From DASWIG01 sp965371445 (GTDB lineage Bacteria; Acidobacteriota; Thermoanaerobaculia; Multivoradales; J023), in contig CBDUYN010000150.1 in assembly GCA_965371445.1 (NCBI GenBank), forward strand, positions 1 through 25,470: 25,470 nt of DNA, read 5' to 3'. Below the pieces are notes generated by a model. It saw only the letters and a list, made by a program, of their open reading frames with translations, did not search any database and was not told the DNA's origin. Within the stretch, counting starts at the first letter, position 1. The number at the start of each line of letters is the position of its first letter. The position numbers and the translations under genes are program-made. This document shows, in pieces, positions 1-7,661 of the stretch.

Positions 1-2978
1 GAGGTACCCGAAACATACAGTGTGGAGGAGTGGGCCTTCTGGGCCGACTCCGCTCCCTTGACAATCCGCAGCACCGGCTTGTAGTTACCCGCCGCGTTGT
101 AGACGTGAGCCGTGATCGGGCTCGACGAGGACTGTGTGATGCTCCCGAAGACCCCGTCGGTACTGGTCCAGTCGTACTGATAGCTCGTCGGCTGTCCCTC
201 GACCGTGACCGTGAAGTTGATCGTCTGGCCGACGTCGAAGAAGCACTGGCCCCCAACGCATTTCGGGGCCTGAAACGCGACGCCGTGGTGGTCGCCCGGG
301 GGCGGGGGGGGGGGTGGTGGGGGTGGCGGTGGCGGCGGCGGCGCGGTTCCCGACACCATCAGGGCACTGGAGTTGCCGTCGGCTTTTTCCGCCGTCTCGA
401 CGCCCCGCACGACGCGCAGCACCGGCTTGTAGGTGCCCGCCGCGTTGTAGACGTGGCTCGTCACCGGTGTCGGCGACGACTCGACCACGTTGCGGAACAC
501 ACCGTCGGTGCTGTTCCAGTCGAATTGGTAGAGCTCCGGTTCGCCGGCCACCGAGAGGTTGAAATCGATGGTGTCGCCGACGGAGAAGTCGCAAAATCCG
601 AAGTCACACTTCGCCTTGAACGAGGTGATCTCGAGCAAAATGGGATCGGGCACGTTGATCGTGATCGTCCGCGTCGTGAACGGCTCCACCTGGCCTTCGT
701 TGCAGTTGCGCACCTGGACGCTCACGTCGTAGGAGCCGCCGGCGCCGTAGGAGTGGCTGGGGCTCGGGCCGGTCACCGGATCGGTGAGCCAGCCGCTCGT
801 CTCGCCGTCACCGAAGTCCCAGAGCCACTCGGTCGCTCCCACCGCGTCGACGTGGAAGAGCACCGTGGCGCTCGTCGTGTCCGCGGTCGCCTCCACGGGG
901 AGGTCGAGCGGCGGTAGGGGAAGGACCGAGACCAGGCTGCTCGTCGCCGTCACCCCGGTCAGGTCGACCTCGTTCGAGACCGTCACCGTGGCGGTGTAGG
1001 TCCCGGGGACGGTGTCGGAGGGGATGTTCCAGGTGTAGGGGTTGGTGGTCGTCTTGAGCGCCGGGGACCGGACGCTCCCTGCCCTTCTCGCGGTCTTCTC
1101 GGGAGCCGTCTCCAACGCCGAGCCCGAAAACGTGCTCGACCACATTTGGGTCGAGCCGGACTCGAGTGAGTCGTCGAAGATCTCCGCCCAGGGCTTGACG
1201 AGATCGGTCTGCCAGGCGTAAGCGAGGGGCTGCTTCCCTCCGACTCCGGTGGCCGTGAAGGTCACCGCCGAACAGACGTAGACCTCGGAGAGGTTGGAGG
1301 TGACCGACTCGACCACCGGGTTGGGGTTCGGCGGGTCGGCGACCGGAACCGTCTTGGACAGGTTCTCGCTCGCGCCGAAGTTGTTCGTCGAGACGAGCGA
1401 GACGGTCTTGTCGCCCGCGCTCGGGAAGACGACGATCGGATCCCGGCTGCTCGACGTCGTCCCGCTCACGGCGTCGCCGTCCGGGACGAACTGCCAGGAC
1501 CACTGGTCCGGCTGGCAGGTCGACAGGTCCTTGAACGTGACCTCGGCCCCCGCTTCAGGCAGCGTCGTGCCCGTCGCCCACGTCCAGGTGAAGTCGGCCT
1601 GGGGCGCGGCGCAGGCCGAGCCGCCGATCTGATGCGAGTCGAGGATGCTGAAGGCGGCCCGGTAGAGGACGTTGCCCTTCAGCCTGGCGTGCCGGGGAGC
1701 CATGGCGTTGTAGCCGAAGCAGGGCTCGTAGTACCAGCCCCAGTAGCCGTCGAAGTGGGTCTTCGGCGTCAGGTCGACCATGTTCGAGATGTCGCTCGCG
1801 TCAAAAAAATACTCGCGCTGCGCCACGCAGACAGGATTGGCGGCGACACCGATCACCGTCGTGCCCACGTAGAGGTAAGGCTTGCCGTTGCTGGCGAAAG
1901 AGGCGTCGACGTTGAGCGGCACCACTGTGTTGGAGGCGTCGGGCGTGGAGTAGACCACCGGATTCGGGAGGGCACACTGACCGGACTGGGTGATGCAGCT
2001 CACGTCGTAGACCCGGAGCTCGCCCTGCCGGGCCGAGTTGCCGACGGCAACCGCCAGGAAGTGCTTGCCGCCGTACTCCCACATCTCGGTCTCGCCGATG
2101 CTGGTGATCCCGGAAAAGGTCGCCTGGAGCTTCACGGACGGGAAGGTGCCGGGAAACGAAGCGACGTTCGACACGTCGTAGATCGTCACGGTCAGGAGGT
2201 TGCGGTAGGCGATGTAGTCGCCCGTCCCGCTGACGTGAGCGCTGGTCGACGAGCCGGAAGTCAGGATCCCCTTGCTGACCCCGGAGCAACCGTTGGACTG
2301 GAGGCACTTCGAGTAGCCTGAGGCGGCGGTCAGGTCGTAGAGCCGCAGGTCCTTGCCGTCGACCGCGAAGGCGAAGTCCCGGGCGCCGATCCCGGCGGCG
2401 TAGACCGTGCGGACGAAAATGCCGCTGTCCTGGTAATGGGCGCTGATCCCGCCCTTCGACGACGTGTTCCAGACGATCAGGCCGAAGTCCTCGGCCCCGG
2501 TCACGGCGATGTTCGAGCTCCCGTCGGGAACGGAGATCGAGGTGATGAAGAAGTTCTTGTCGGAAAACGCCCATTCGGGAGCAAGCGTCGAGGCGTCGGC
2601 GATCGGAAAAGCGTCCGGTGCCAGAGGATCGGTGATGTCGTAGACCAACATCCCCTGACCGGTGGCGGTGAAGAGGAAGTTGCCCTCGATCGCGAGGTCG
2701 TGAAAAAACGGCGTGTCGCCCGGCTCGGGGTTGACGGTGTTGGTCGAATCTCCGATCACGCAATTGGCGCACGTGGTGAGCTGGACGGGCTGAAGGTCTC
2801 CCCAGCGGTCCGAAGGGACCGACAGCGCCGGTGTGCGTGTGGGGTCGAAGACCTTCTCCGTCACCTCGCGGTCTCCCGAGGCCGCCCCCAGGAAGGCCGG
2901 ACCGGCCAGTAAGAAGGTGATCAGCAGCAACCCCGGCGTGACGGCTCGGCAGGGTTTCGCGGTCTTCACTCTTGGCAT
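1..2978 (-). CDS. Exported LVIVD-propeller / PKD-repeat protein, partial (3' end beyond window)
   Basis: Open for 992 codons from ATG 2978 to the left edge, with AAAGGAG 8 nt before the ATG. The N-terminus (MPRVKTAKPC, then a hydrophobic stretch to about residue 35) looks like a signal peptide. Residues about 50-430 carry LVIVD-type propeller units (MLVYDITDP, LRLYDLTAA, VTIYDVSNV, LRVYDVSC). From about 460 to the edge come PKD/Ig-like domains; DFGDGE near residue 720 is the classic PKD signature. The last two domains are close tandem copies (shared STDGVF and HVYNAAG.YKPVLR) on either side of a linker of 15 prolines at about 880-894. The likely role is a surface or secreted adhesion or scaffold protein; no catalytic motif is visible. 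It follows the terminator of the next gene upstream and appears to have its own promoter. The true C-terminus and any anchor or sorting domain lie outside the window. Confidence 0.85.
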   Translation of the reverse strand, partial: MPRVKTAKPCRAVTPGLLLITFLLAGPAFLGAASGDREVTEKVFDPTRTPALSVPSDRWGDLQPVQLTTCANCVIGDSTNTVNPEPGDTPFFHDLAIEGNFLFTATGQGMLVYDITDPLAPDAFPIADASTLAPEWAFSDKNFFITSISVPDGSSNIAVTGAEDFGLIVWNTSSKGGISAHYQDSGIFVRTVYAAGIGARDFAFAVDGKDLRLYDLTAASGYSKCLQSNGCSGVSKGILTSGSSTSAHVSGTGDYIAYRNLLTVTIYDVSNVASFPGTFPSVKLQATFSGITSIGETEMWEYGGKHFLAVAVGNSARQGELRVYDVSCITQSGQCALPNPVVYSTPDASNTVVPLNVDASFASNGKPYLYVGTTVIGVAANPVCVAQREYFFDASDISNMVDLTPKTHFDGYWGWYYEPCFGYNAMAPRHARLKGNVLYRAAFSILDSHQIGGSACAAPQADFTWTWATGTTLPEAGAEVTFKDLSTCQPDQWSWQFVPDGDAVSGTTSSSRDPIVVFPSAGDKTVSLVSTNNFGASENLSKTVPVADPPNPNPVVESVTSNLSEVYVCSAVTFTATGVGGKQPLAYAWQTDLVKPWAEIFDDSLESGSTQMWSSTFSGSALETAPEKTARRAGSVRSPALKTTTNPYTWNIPSDTVPGTYTATVTVSNEVDLTGVTATSSLVSVLPLPPLDLPVEATADTTSATVLFHVDAVGATEWLWDFGDGETSGWLTDPVTGPSPSHSYGAGGSYDVSVQVRNCNEGQVEPFTTRTITINVPDPILLEITSFKAKCDFGFCDFSVGDTIDFNLSVAGEPELYQFDWNSTDGVFRNVVESSPTPVTSHVYNAAGTYKPVLRVVRGVETAEKADGNSSALMVSGTAPPPPPPPPPPPPPPPGDHHGVAFQAPKCVGGQCFFDVGQTINFTVTVEGQPTSYQYDWTSTDGVFGSITQSSSSPITAHVYNAAGNYKPVLRIVKGAESAQKAHSSTLYVSGT

Positions 2979-3074
2979 CGTAGCAGCTCCTTTGCTTCCC
3001 TCGAGGTTGGACAGGATCAAGCCGCGGGCTCCGTTGGCCCTGGCTGCTCCTACCAACTCGACAGTCTAACACCA

Positions 3075-3114
3075 TCGTAGACCTATCTCCAACATCGGAG
3101 ACCCATCTCCAACA
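3075..3114. repeat. Two adjacent 20-bp direct repeats in the leader of the PKD gene
   Basis: Positions 3075-3094 and 3095-3114 are head-to-tail 20-nt units differing at 2 positions (core atctccaaca). They lie between the predicted -10 box and the PKD gene start. Twenty base pairs is about two helical turns, so they could be a tandem operator or a leader RNA motif. The function is inferred only from position. Confidence 0.6.
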
Positions 3115-3118
3115 ACGC

Positions 3119-3147
3119 ATTTTATAGGAACATATGGCGCCAGTGAA
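3119..3147 (-). promoter_or_regulatory. Candidate sigma70 promoter for the PKD-repeat gene
   Basis: On the minus strand TTCACT (3147-3142), a 17-nt spacer and TAAAAT (3124-3119) give a plausible -35/-10 pair in a locally AT-rich stretch of otherwise GC-rich DNA. The predicted start near 3112 would give a leader of about 134 nt. The match to consensus is 4/6 and 5/6, so support is moderate. Confidence 0.45.
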
Positions 3148-3185
3148 TGCAAGTGAAATTTTTCACTCCCAGAGCCGTCCTGGCC

Positions 3186-3219
3186 AAGAAAAAGGCCGGG
3201 AGGAAAACCTCCCGGCCTT
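3186..3219 (-). terminator. Rho-independent terminator of the 3243-4568 gene
   Basis: A perfect stem of about 12 bp (3192-3203 with 3208-3219) closes on an AAAA loop. In the minus-strand sense it is followed by TTTTTC. It sits 24 nt after the stop codon of the upstream secreted-protein gene. Confidence 0.85.
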
Positions 3220-3242
3220 CTACAATGGTCAGGTGACCGAGG

Positions 3243-4568
3243 TTACTGCGCGATGGGGTTCGCGGTGTTCACCGGCCGCGCCCTGAAGACCGTGGTCGCG
3301 GGGCACTGCAGGCTCAGAGCGACCGCATCCCAGCCGCCGCTGAACTGACCGCCGCCGGCGGGATCGTTCTGGCGCTGGACGATGGTCATGTAGGCCTGGC
3401 CCGCCGAGTTCGACGCCGTCGGGGCGACGGTGTTGGAGAAGTTGATGTAGTACCAACCCACGTTCCACGGCGTCGGGAGGTCGACACCCACCTGGAGGCA
3501 GTTGGCCTCGTCGGGGATGTTGACGTCCGGCGGCAGCGGCTCACCGGAAGGACCTTCGATGGTGGTCACCGGGTTCTCGGCCTCGTCGAAGGCCACCAGC
3601 GCGTTGATCCCGGTCGTGTCGAGCGGCCACCAATCCGGCACGGTGCAGTCGGCGACCGCGGTGGCCGAGGCGTCGGCCTCACGCCAGATGTAGAACCACG
3701 TGCCGGCGATCGAGCCGCCGAGGGAACCGCTGACCGCGTAACGGCCACCAAAGGTGGTCGGCAGCGGCTCACGGCCGTCGGAGTACTCGAAACCGGGGAT
3801 GGTCGAGTTGTAGCGGCCGTAGAAGGTCGGGCCGCCTTGCAGGCCGGTCAGGGAAGCGTCGGCCTCGAGGTGGACGGCGGCGAAAGCCTCGGAGAGGTTG
3901 CCGGCCCGGTCGAGGTAGACGTAGTCGCCCCACAGCTGGTTGTCGAGGCTGAGGAAGAGGTTGGTGTAGTACTCGGCTTCCGACGGGAAGTTCACGTTGC
4001 AGGCGGTGTCGCTGTCGACCGTGATGTAGCCGATCCAGTTGCCGCCCCGGTTGCCGGAACCGGCGCAGTCCTGGGTGGTCGGAGACGCCTGACCCGAGAA
4101 CCAGGCCTGCAGGTGCGCCCGGAAGTTGGCGCTGATGGCGGGATCCGGGTAGACCGGCGGATCGCCGGCCACGTTGGAGGCGTTACAGCCCGGGAAGGTA
4201 TTGAAGATCGAGAAGGGACCCGTGGGGCTGATGTCCGGGTGGGAGCCGGTCGCCGGCAGACGGCCGTCGCAGAAGATGGCGCGGACGTCGATGACCTGCA
4301 CGTCGTAGCCGGTCAGGTACACGTCGAAGTCGATCCCGGGAACCGACCAGTCGGTCCACAGGGTGACGTGGGCCAGGGCCGGGGTGGCCGAGGCGTTGTT
4401 GATCGAGAAGAAGGTCGTGGCGCCGGTCGAGTCACAGCCAGCAACCTCGAAGTACGGGATCAGCAGGGTCGCCGCCGGGACGTTGTCGATGGCACAGATG
4501 GTGCCGAACGCCTGGCCGGTGAGGGCCAGCAAGCTGACCAGCGCAATCGCAGTGATCGTTCTTTTCAT
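3243..4568 (-). CDS. Secreted protein of unknown function
   Basis: 441 aa from ATG 4568. An in-frame ATG 18 nt further upstream (4586) would put its GGAG almost touching the start, so the shorter form, which begins directly with a signal peptide, is preferred. MKRTITAIALVSLLALTGQA is a clear Sec signal with likely cleavage after FG. The mature part starts TICAIDNVPAATLLIPYFEV, is acidic, Gly/Asn/Trp-rich and has about nine cysteines, suggesting disulfides outside the cytoplasm. No catalytic motif or repeat is evident and I do not recognise a named family. It has a near-consensus promoter, a leader of about 270 nt and a strong terminator, so it is a single-gene unit that may be highly expressed. 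Confidence 0.8.
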   Translation of the reverse strand: MKRTITAIALVSLLALTGQAFGTICAIDNVPAATLLIPYFEVAGCDSTGATTFFSINNASATPALAHVTLWTDWSVPGIDFDVYLTGYDVQVIDVRAIFCDGRLPATGSHPDISPTGPFSIFNTFPGCNASNVAGDPPVYPDPAISANFRAHLQAWFSGQASPTTQDCAGSGNRGGNWIGYITVDSDTACNVNFPSEAEYYTNLFLSLDNQLWGDYVYLDRAGNLSEAFAAVHLEADASLTGLQGGPTFYGRYNSTIPGFEYSDGREPLPTTFGGRYAVSGSLGGSIAGTWFYIWREADASATAVADCTVPDWWPLDTTGINALVAFDEAENPVTTIEGPSGEPLPPDVNIPDEANCLQVGVDLPTPWNVGWYYINFSNTVAPTASNSAGQAYMTIVQRQNDPAGGGQFSGGWDAVALSLQCPATTVFRARPVNTANPIAQ

Positions 4569-4599
4569 GGTCGAGAGTATCTCCATTCTCCGTAACGGG

Positions 4600-4620
4600 G
4601 AATCCGCCCTATGCGGATTC
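4600..4620 (-). promoter_or_regulatory. Leader stem-loop upstream of the secreted-protein gene
   Basis: GAATCCGC (4600-4607) and GCGGATTC (4613-4620) form a perfect 8-bp stem with a 5-nt loop. It lies about 10-20 nt upstream of the ribosome-binding region of the 4568 start and inside the predicted long leader. It could affect mRNA stability or translation; this is inference. Confidence 0.5.
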
Positions 4621-4845
4621 GGGCTCTTGAAACTGAGTCTGCAGTCGATTCACGACTACGCTGGACATCACCTCCTGTTGAAAGAGTCGCGATTCCTGGT
4701 TCGGAATATCTCCACGGCCGGCCCCGGCCGGCCCGTATCTCCTCAAGGTCCCGCGGCGCGACGCCCTCTCATACGTTCTCCAGATCCACGTTCTTGAGCC
4801 TGTCGACTGCATGAGGTTCGGTCTCGTCCGCTTAACTATGGGGGC

Positions 4846-4874
4846 AGCATAGCCCCCCTGTCAGGTGGTGTCAA
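4846..4874 (-). promoter_or_regulatory. Strong sigma70-type promoter for the secreted-protein gene
   Basis: On the minus strand there is a perfect TTGACA (4874-4869), a 17-nt spacer and TATGCT (4851-4846). Transcription would start near 4839, leaving about 270 nt of untranslated leader that contains the 4600-4620 hairpin. I see no gene in the 4569-5022 interval, only this promoter, the leader and the next terminator. Confidence 0.7.
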
Positions 4875-4961
4875 GCGATGAATCGGGGATTTTTCAAAAA
4901 AATATGCCTCGGTAGGCTGGCCTTCGATGCCTGCATAGCCTAGATACGGGCGCGCCCACTG

Positions 4962-5009
4962 AAAAAACCCCCGTGGGGGCTCCCAGAGGGCGCGGAAAGC
5001 TCTCCGCGC
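4962..5009 (-). terminator. Terminator of the FG-GAP propeller gene
   Basis: Two hairpins follow the stop at 5023. One is a 7-bp GCGCGGA/TCCGCGC stem (4990-5009). The second is a short CCCCC/GGGGG stem (4968-4979) followed, in the minus-strand sense, by six T residues (4967-4962). Confidence 0.65.
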
Positions 5010-5022
5010 GCGGCGCGGCGAC

Positions 5023-6837
5023 TCAGGACGCGCCGGAGCGCGGGACGGCGCGCAGCGCATAGATCGCGCCGCCGCCGGGACGGCACTCCTCGCCCGAGTA
5101 GGAGGCGACGACCTCCGGACGGGTGTCGCCGTCGAGGTCGGCGAGCAGGAGGCCATACCCCCGGCAGCTCGGGCGCGGCTCGGCCCACTCGGGCTCCTCC
5201 TCGCGCTCGAAGCCGCCGTCGGGAGCACCGCGGAAGATCAGGAGCTGACCCTCCGCGGTCGAGGCCACGAGGTCGACGTGGCCGTCGCCGTCGAGGTCGC
5301 CGGTGTCGATCGAGAAGATGTCGGTGCGTCCCAGCGAGGTCTCCTGGGCGAGCAGCACGCGCCGTTCCCAGACGGCGAACGCTCCTTTTTGCTCGATCTC
5401 CCGGGCCTCCTCGGGCGTTTTCGGATCGCGGGCGAGGAGCACTTCCAGGCCCCAGCGCTGCACCCCGAGCTCCTGGTTGAGGTAGGAGTAGGCGATGTCC
5501 TGTCGGCCGTCGCCGTCGAAGTCGTCGACCGCCACCGCCCAGATCCAGCCTTTCGGCCGGACCTGGTCGATCCACCGGTTCTCCCAGGTGTGGTCTTCCT
5601 GGTGCAGTTGGACGAGGTCGCGGGTGGCGTAGCGGCTCGAGGAGGTCACGAAATCGGTCCGCCCGTCGCGGTCCATGTCGGCGAGCTCCAGGTGGTAGCC
5701 GAACATGAAGGGCTCTTCTTCCTCGAGCTTCGTCCAGGTACCGTCGCCCTGGTTCAGGTAGACGACGATGCCGGTCGCACCCGGCAGCTCGACATGCTCG
5801 ATGCCGCGCGGCCCCTCGGCGAGCCCCACGACGTCCGTCCGGCCGTCGCCGTTCCAGTCGACGGCCTCGACCTGGCGCGAGGAAAAGGCGGGCACGTCGC
5901 GGTGGCCGGGATACTCGATCTCGATCCCTTCGCTCCAGGTCGTAAAGCCGCCCTGGCCGTCGGAGATGAGCACCAGGAGGCCTGTGGCGTGCATCCCGAG
6001 GACGAGGTCGCGGTGGCCGTCGCCGTTGAAGTCCGCGATCGCGACGTCGCCGTAGTCGTAGGGCTCTTGCGGAAACGTCGCCTCCTCCCAGAGCCTCCAG
6101 CTTCCCTGGCCGTCGCCCAGGAAGATCCTCGGCGGCACGCCGTCATACTTGCGCGGCGCGCCGTGGACGATGTCGGGGTGCGAGTCGCCGTTCATGTCGG
6201 CGACGTCGAAGCCGTGGCGCCAGAGACCGCTTCGGGGGAGGCCCTCGTCAAAAGGCACGAGCTCCAGCTTGTCGCCGCTTGGAAGCTCCTCCGCCTGGTA
6301 GGTGGCGGCGACCGCCGCCAGCTCCTCCTCGGTCGGCGGCCGGCGTCTCGGCTCCACTTTCCGCGGCTCGAAGACCTTGTAGTAGAAGTACTGCTCGTCC
6401 TCGTCGGCGAGCTTTAGGATCATGCCGTGACGCAGCCGCACCGTCTCCTCGTCGATGCGCTTCCACATCGCCGGCTTGGCGGTTTTCTCCACGTAGTACT
6501 TCCGGCCCTCCAAGTCGACCAACCAGTCCCGCTCCGGCTCGCTCTCGGCTTCGCCCTCGCTGGCGGCAGACTCGGCCTGGGCCGCTTCCTGGGCCGCGGC
6601 CTCGGCGGCGGCCTGGGCCTCGACCGCGTTCTTGGCCGCGGCCTCGGCAGCGGCCTGGGCCTTGGCCGCCTGCTCGGCGAGCTGCCTCGCCTTCGCCGCC
6701 GCCGGCCCCTCCTGCCCGGCCGTGGCGGCCTGGCGCGCGGGAGCCGCGGCCGCCGCGAAGGCCAGGACGAGTCCCAGCAGGAGGTGGACGGCTCCGGGGA
6801 ACCGGGCAAACACACGGGCTCGGGATGAAACGGTCAT
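5023..6837 (-). CDS. Exported FG-GAP/VCBS seven-bladed propeller protein with Ala-rich N-terminal helix
   Basis: 604 aa from ATG 6837, with AAAAAGGAG 9 nt upstream. An arginine-containing N-terminus and the hydrophobic segment at 16-33 (LHLLLGLVLAFAAAAA-type) form a signal peptide or anchor. Residues about 45-100 are an Ala/Gln/Glu-rich helical, coiled-coil-like stretch, followed by a spacer at about 101-205. Seven FG-GAP/VCBS Ca-loop repeats then follow near residues 211, 267, 326, 385, 437, 511 and 566 (for example DVADMNGDSHPDIV and DTGDLDGDGHVDLV). Seven blades match an integrin-alpha-like propeller. Such proteins are typically extracytoplasmic Ca-stabilised binding or scaffold proteins; no enzymatic residue is seen. 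The frame stays open upstream of 6837, but that stretch covers the XRE gene and its terminator in another frame, so it is not part of this protein. Confidence 0.85.
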   Translation of the reverse strand: MTVSSRARVFARFPGAVHLLLGLVLAFAAAAAPARQAATAGQEGPAAAKARQLAEQAAKAQAAAEAAAKNAVEAQAAAEAAAQEAAQAESAASEGEAESEPERDWLVDLEGRKYYVEKTAKPAMWKRIDEETVRLRHGMILKLADEDEQYFYYKVFEPRKVEPRRRPPTEEELAAVAATYQAEELPSGDKLELVPFDEGLPRSGLWRHGFDVADMNGDSHPDIVHGAPRKYDGVPPRIFLGDGQGSWRLWEEATFPQEPYDYGDVAIADFNGDGHRDLVLGMHATGLLVLISDGQGGFTTWSEGIEIEYPGHRDVPAFSSRQVEAVDWNGDGRTDVVGLAEGPRGIEHVELPGATGIVVYLNQGDGTWTKLEEEEPFMFGYHLELADMDRDGRTDFVTSSSRYATRDLVQLHQEDHTWENRWIDQVRPKGWIWAVAVDDFDGDGRQDIAYSYLNQELGVQRWGLEVLLARDPKTPEEAREIEQKGAFAVWERRVLLAQETSLGRTDIFSIDTGDLDGDGHVDLVASTAEGQLLIFRGAPDGGFEREEEPEWAEPRPSCRGYGLLLADLDGDTRPEVVASYSGEECRPGGGAIYALRAVPRSGAS

Positions 6838-6961
6838 TGCAGTGAGCTCCTTTTTACGTGAGGTCTTGTTCCAGGGGGCCCGGGCCGAAGGCTTCCCGGC
6901 GCGGCCGGAGCATAGCGGAGGGGGGCTCGCCCCGGGAAGGCCGGGGCTGTAAAGCCCATGC

Positions 6962-6998
6962 AAAAACCCGCCGCCGGCGGCGAGGCCGCCATGGCGGG
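6962..6998 (-). terminator. Terminator of the XRE regulator gene
   Basis: CCCGCC (6967-6972) pairs with GGCGGG (6993-6998), with GC-rich nested pairing inside. In the minus-strand sense it is followed by TTTTT (6966-6962). It insulates the FG-GAP gene from the regulator gene. The remaining 6838-6961 contains no gene, only GC-rich short inverted repeats. Confidence 0.7.
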
Positions 6999-7012
6999 TC
7001 TTGCGTCCTGCT

Positions 7013-7118
7013 GGGAGCGCAGGCGTCTCGCCTGCTCTTCGTCCCGCAGGGACGACCGCCTGGCGCTCAGGGCTCCAACCCCGGAGGGCCAGAAAAGCGG
7101 GCGGGACGCCCGCGCTCC
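7013..7118. repeat. Inverted pair of REP-type palindromes (BIME-like)
   Basis: Copy 1 (7013-7044, plus sense) has the form GGGAGCGCAGGCGTCTCGCC followed by TGCTCTTCGTCC. Copy 2 (7089-7118) is the same unit in opposite orientation, with core GCGGGCG-tcc-CGCCCGC. Both share the GGAGCG head, the imperfect palindrome and the CTTTTC/CTCTTC tail, and a palindromic GTCCC-gca-GGGAC lies between them. This is the architecture of REP/BIME elements mobilised by RAYT transposases; no RAYT gene is in the window. A third copy lies at 19597-19629. Confidence 0.75.
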
Positions 7119-7130
7119 GCTCGCGCCGGC

Positions 7131-7529
7131 TCACCCCTCGGCCGCCGCCATCTTCCTGGCCGCCGCCTCGGCGGCCAGCATCGACTTGTCGCCCTGGGCG
7201 CGCTTGAACTTGATGAACGCCCGCACCTCGCGGCGGTCCTCCGGCGAGAGCTCCTTGAGCTCCTTGACCATCTGGACCTCCCGCGGCGAGAGGTTCTCCT
7301 TGTGCATGTCGTCGAAGAACTCGCCGATCGTCACGTCCGACTCCGCCAGGATCTTGAAGAGCGTGTCGAGGCTGACACGGTACTCCCCCTTCTCCATCCG
7401 CGACAGGTCCGACTGCTGGACGCCGATCCGGGCCGCGAGCTCGGTCTGCGTCATCTTGCGCTCCTTGCGCAGCTGACGAATCTTTGGTCCCACGAGCTGG
7501 ACTTGACGAATCTTGTGTACGAAGGCCAT
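7131..7529 (-). CDS. XRE-family helix-turn-helix transcriptional regulator
   Basis: 132 aa from ATG 7529, preceded by GGAAGGGGAG with a 4-5 nt spacer; upstream in-frame codons lie in the promoter region and were rejected. A Cro/C1-type HTH spans about residues 16-70: KIRQLRKERKMTQTELAARI, then the recognition helix VQQSDLSRMEKGE. The C-terminal half (about 75-132) is charged, with a KELKELSPEDRREVRAFIKF segment and an Ala-rich tail. This is the usual layout of small antitoxin-like or autoregulatory XRE proteins, but no toxin gene is adjacent. The promoter (7603-7631) and a palindrome at the start of the message suggest autoregulation. It is the only DNA-binding regulator in the left half of the window, so it may control its neighbours; that is a guess. 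Confidence 0.85.
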   Translation of the reverse strand: MAFVHKIRQVQLVGPKIRQLRKERKMTQTELAARIGVQQSDLSRMEKGEYRVSLDTLFKILAESDVTIGEFFDDMHKENLSPREVQMVKELKELSPEDRREVRAFIKFKRAQGDKSMLAAEAAARKMAAAEG

Positions 7530-7570
7530 GGCGCTCCCCTTCCTTTGTCCGTTGCCTGAGTGTGCGCGCC

Positions 7571-7590
7571 CATCCAGGACGGTCCGGATG
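7571..7590. promoter_or_regulatory. Operator-like palindrome in the XRE gene leader
   Basis: CATCCAGGACGGTCCGGATG is an inverted repeat (CATCC/GGATG and GGAC/GTCC with one unpaired A and a central G). It lies just downstream of the predicted transcription start of the XRE gene, a typical position for an autorepressor site. Binding is inference. Confidence 0.45.
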
Positions 7591-7602
7591 GCGCCAGAGC
7601 AA

Positions 7603-7631
7603 ATGCTATGCACACATCCATCGTTCGTCAA
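7603..7631 (-). promoter_or_regulatory. Promoter of the XRE regulator gene
   Basis: On the minus strand TTGACG (7631-7626), a 17-nt spacer and TAGCAT (7608-7603) lie in an AT-rich stretch between the stop of the sulfatase-like gene (7662) and the XRE start (7529). The leader is about 67 nt. Confidence 0.6.
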
Positions 7632-7661
7632 GAGAAAATTCAAAAAAAATGACGGATTTCC

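Noticed and set aside
1801..3120. Minus-strand 439-codon open frame over the PKD gene
   Set aside because: It is Arg-rich and lacks domains; the adjacent frame encodes a coherent LVIVD/PKD protein through to the window edge.
5023..7602. FG-GAP protein extended upstream to 859 residues
   Set aside because: The extension crosses the XRE gene in another frame, a REP pair and a terminator; ATG 6837 has a good ribosome-binding site and signal peptide.
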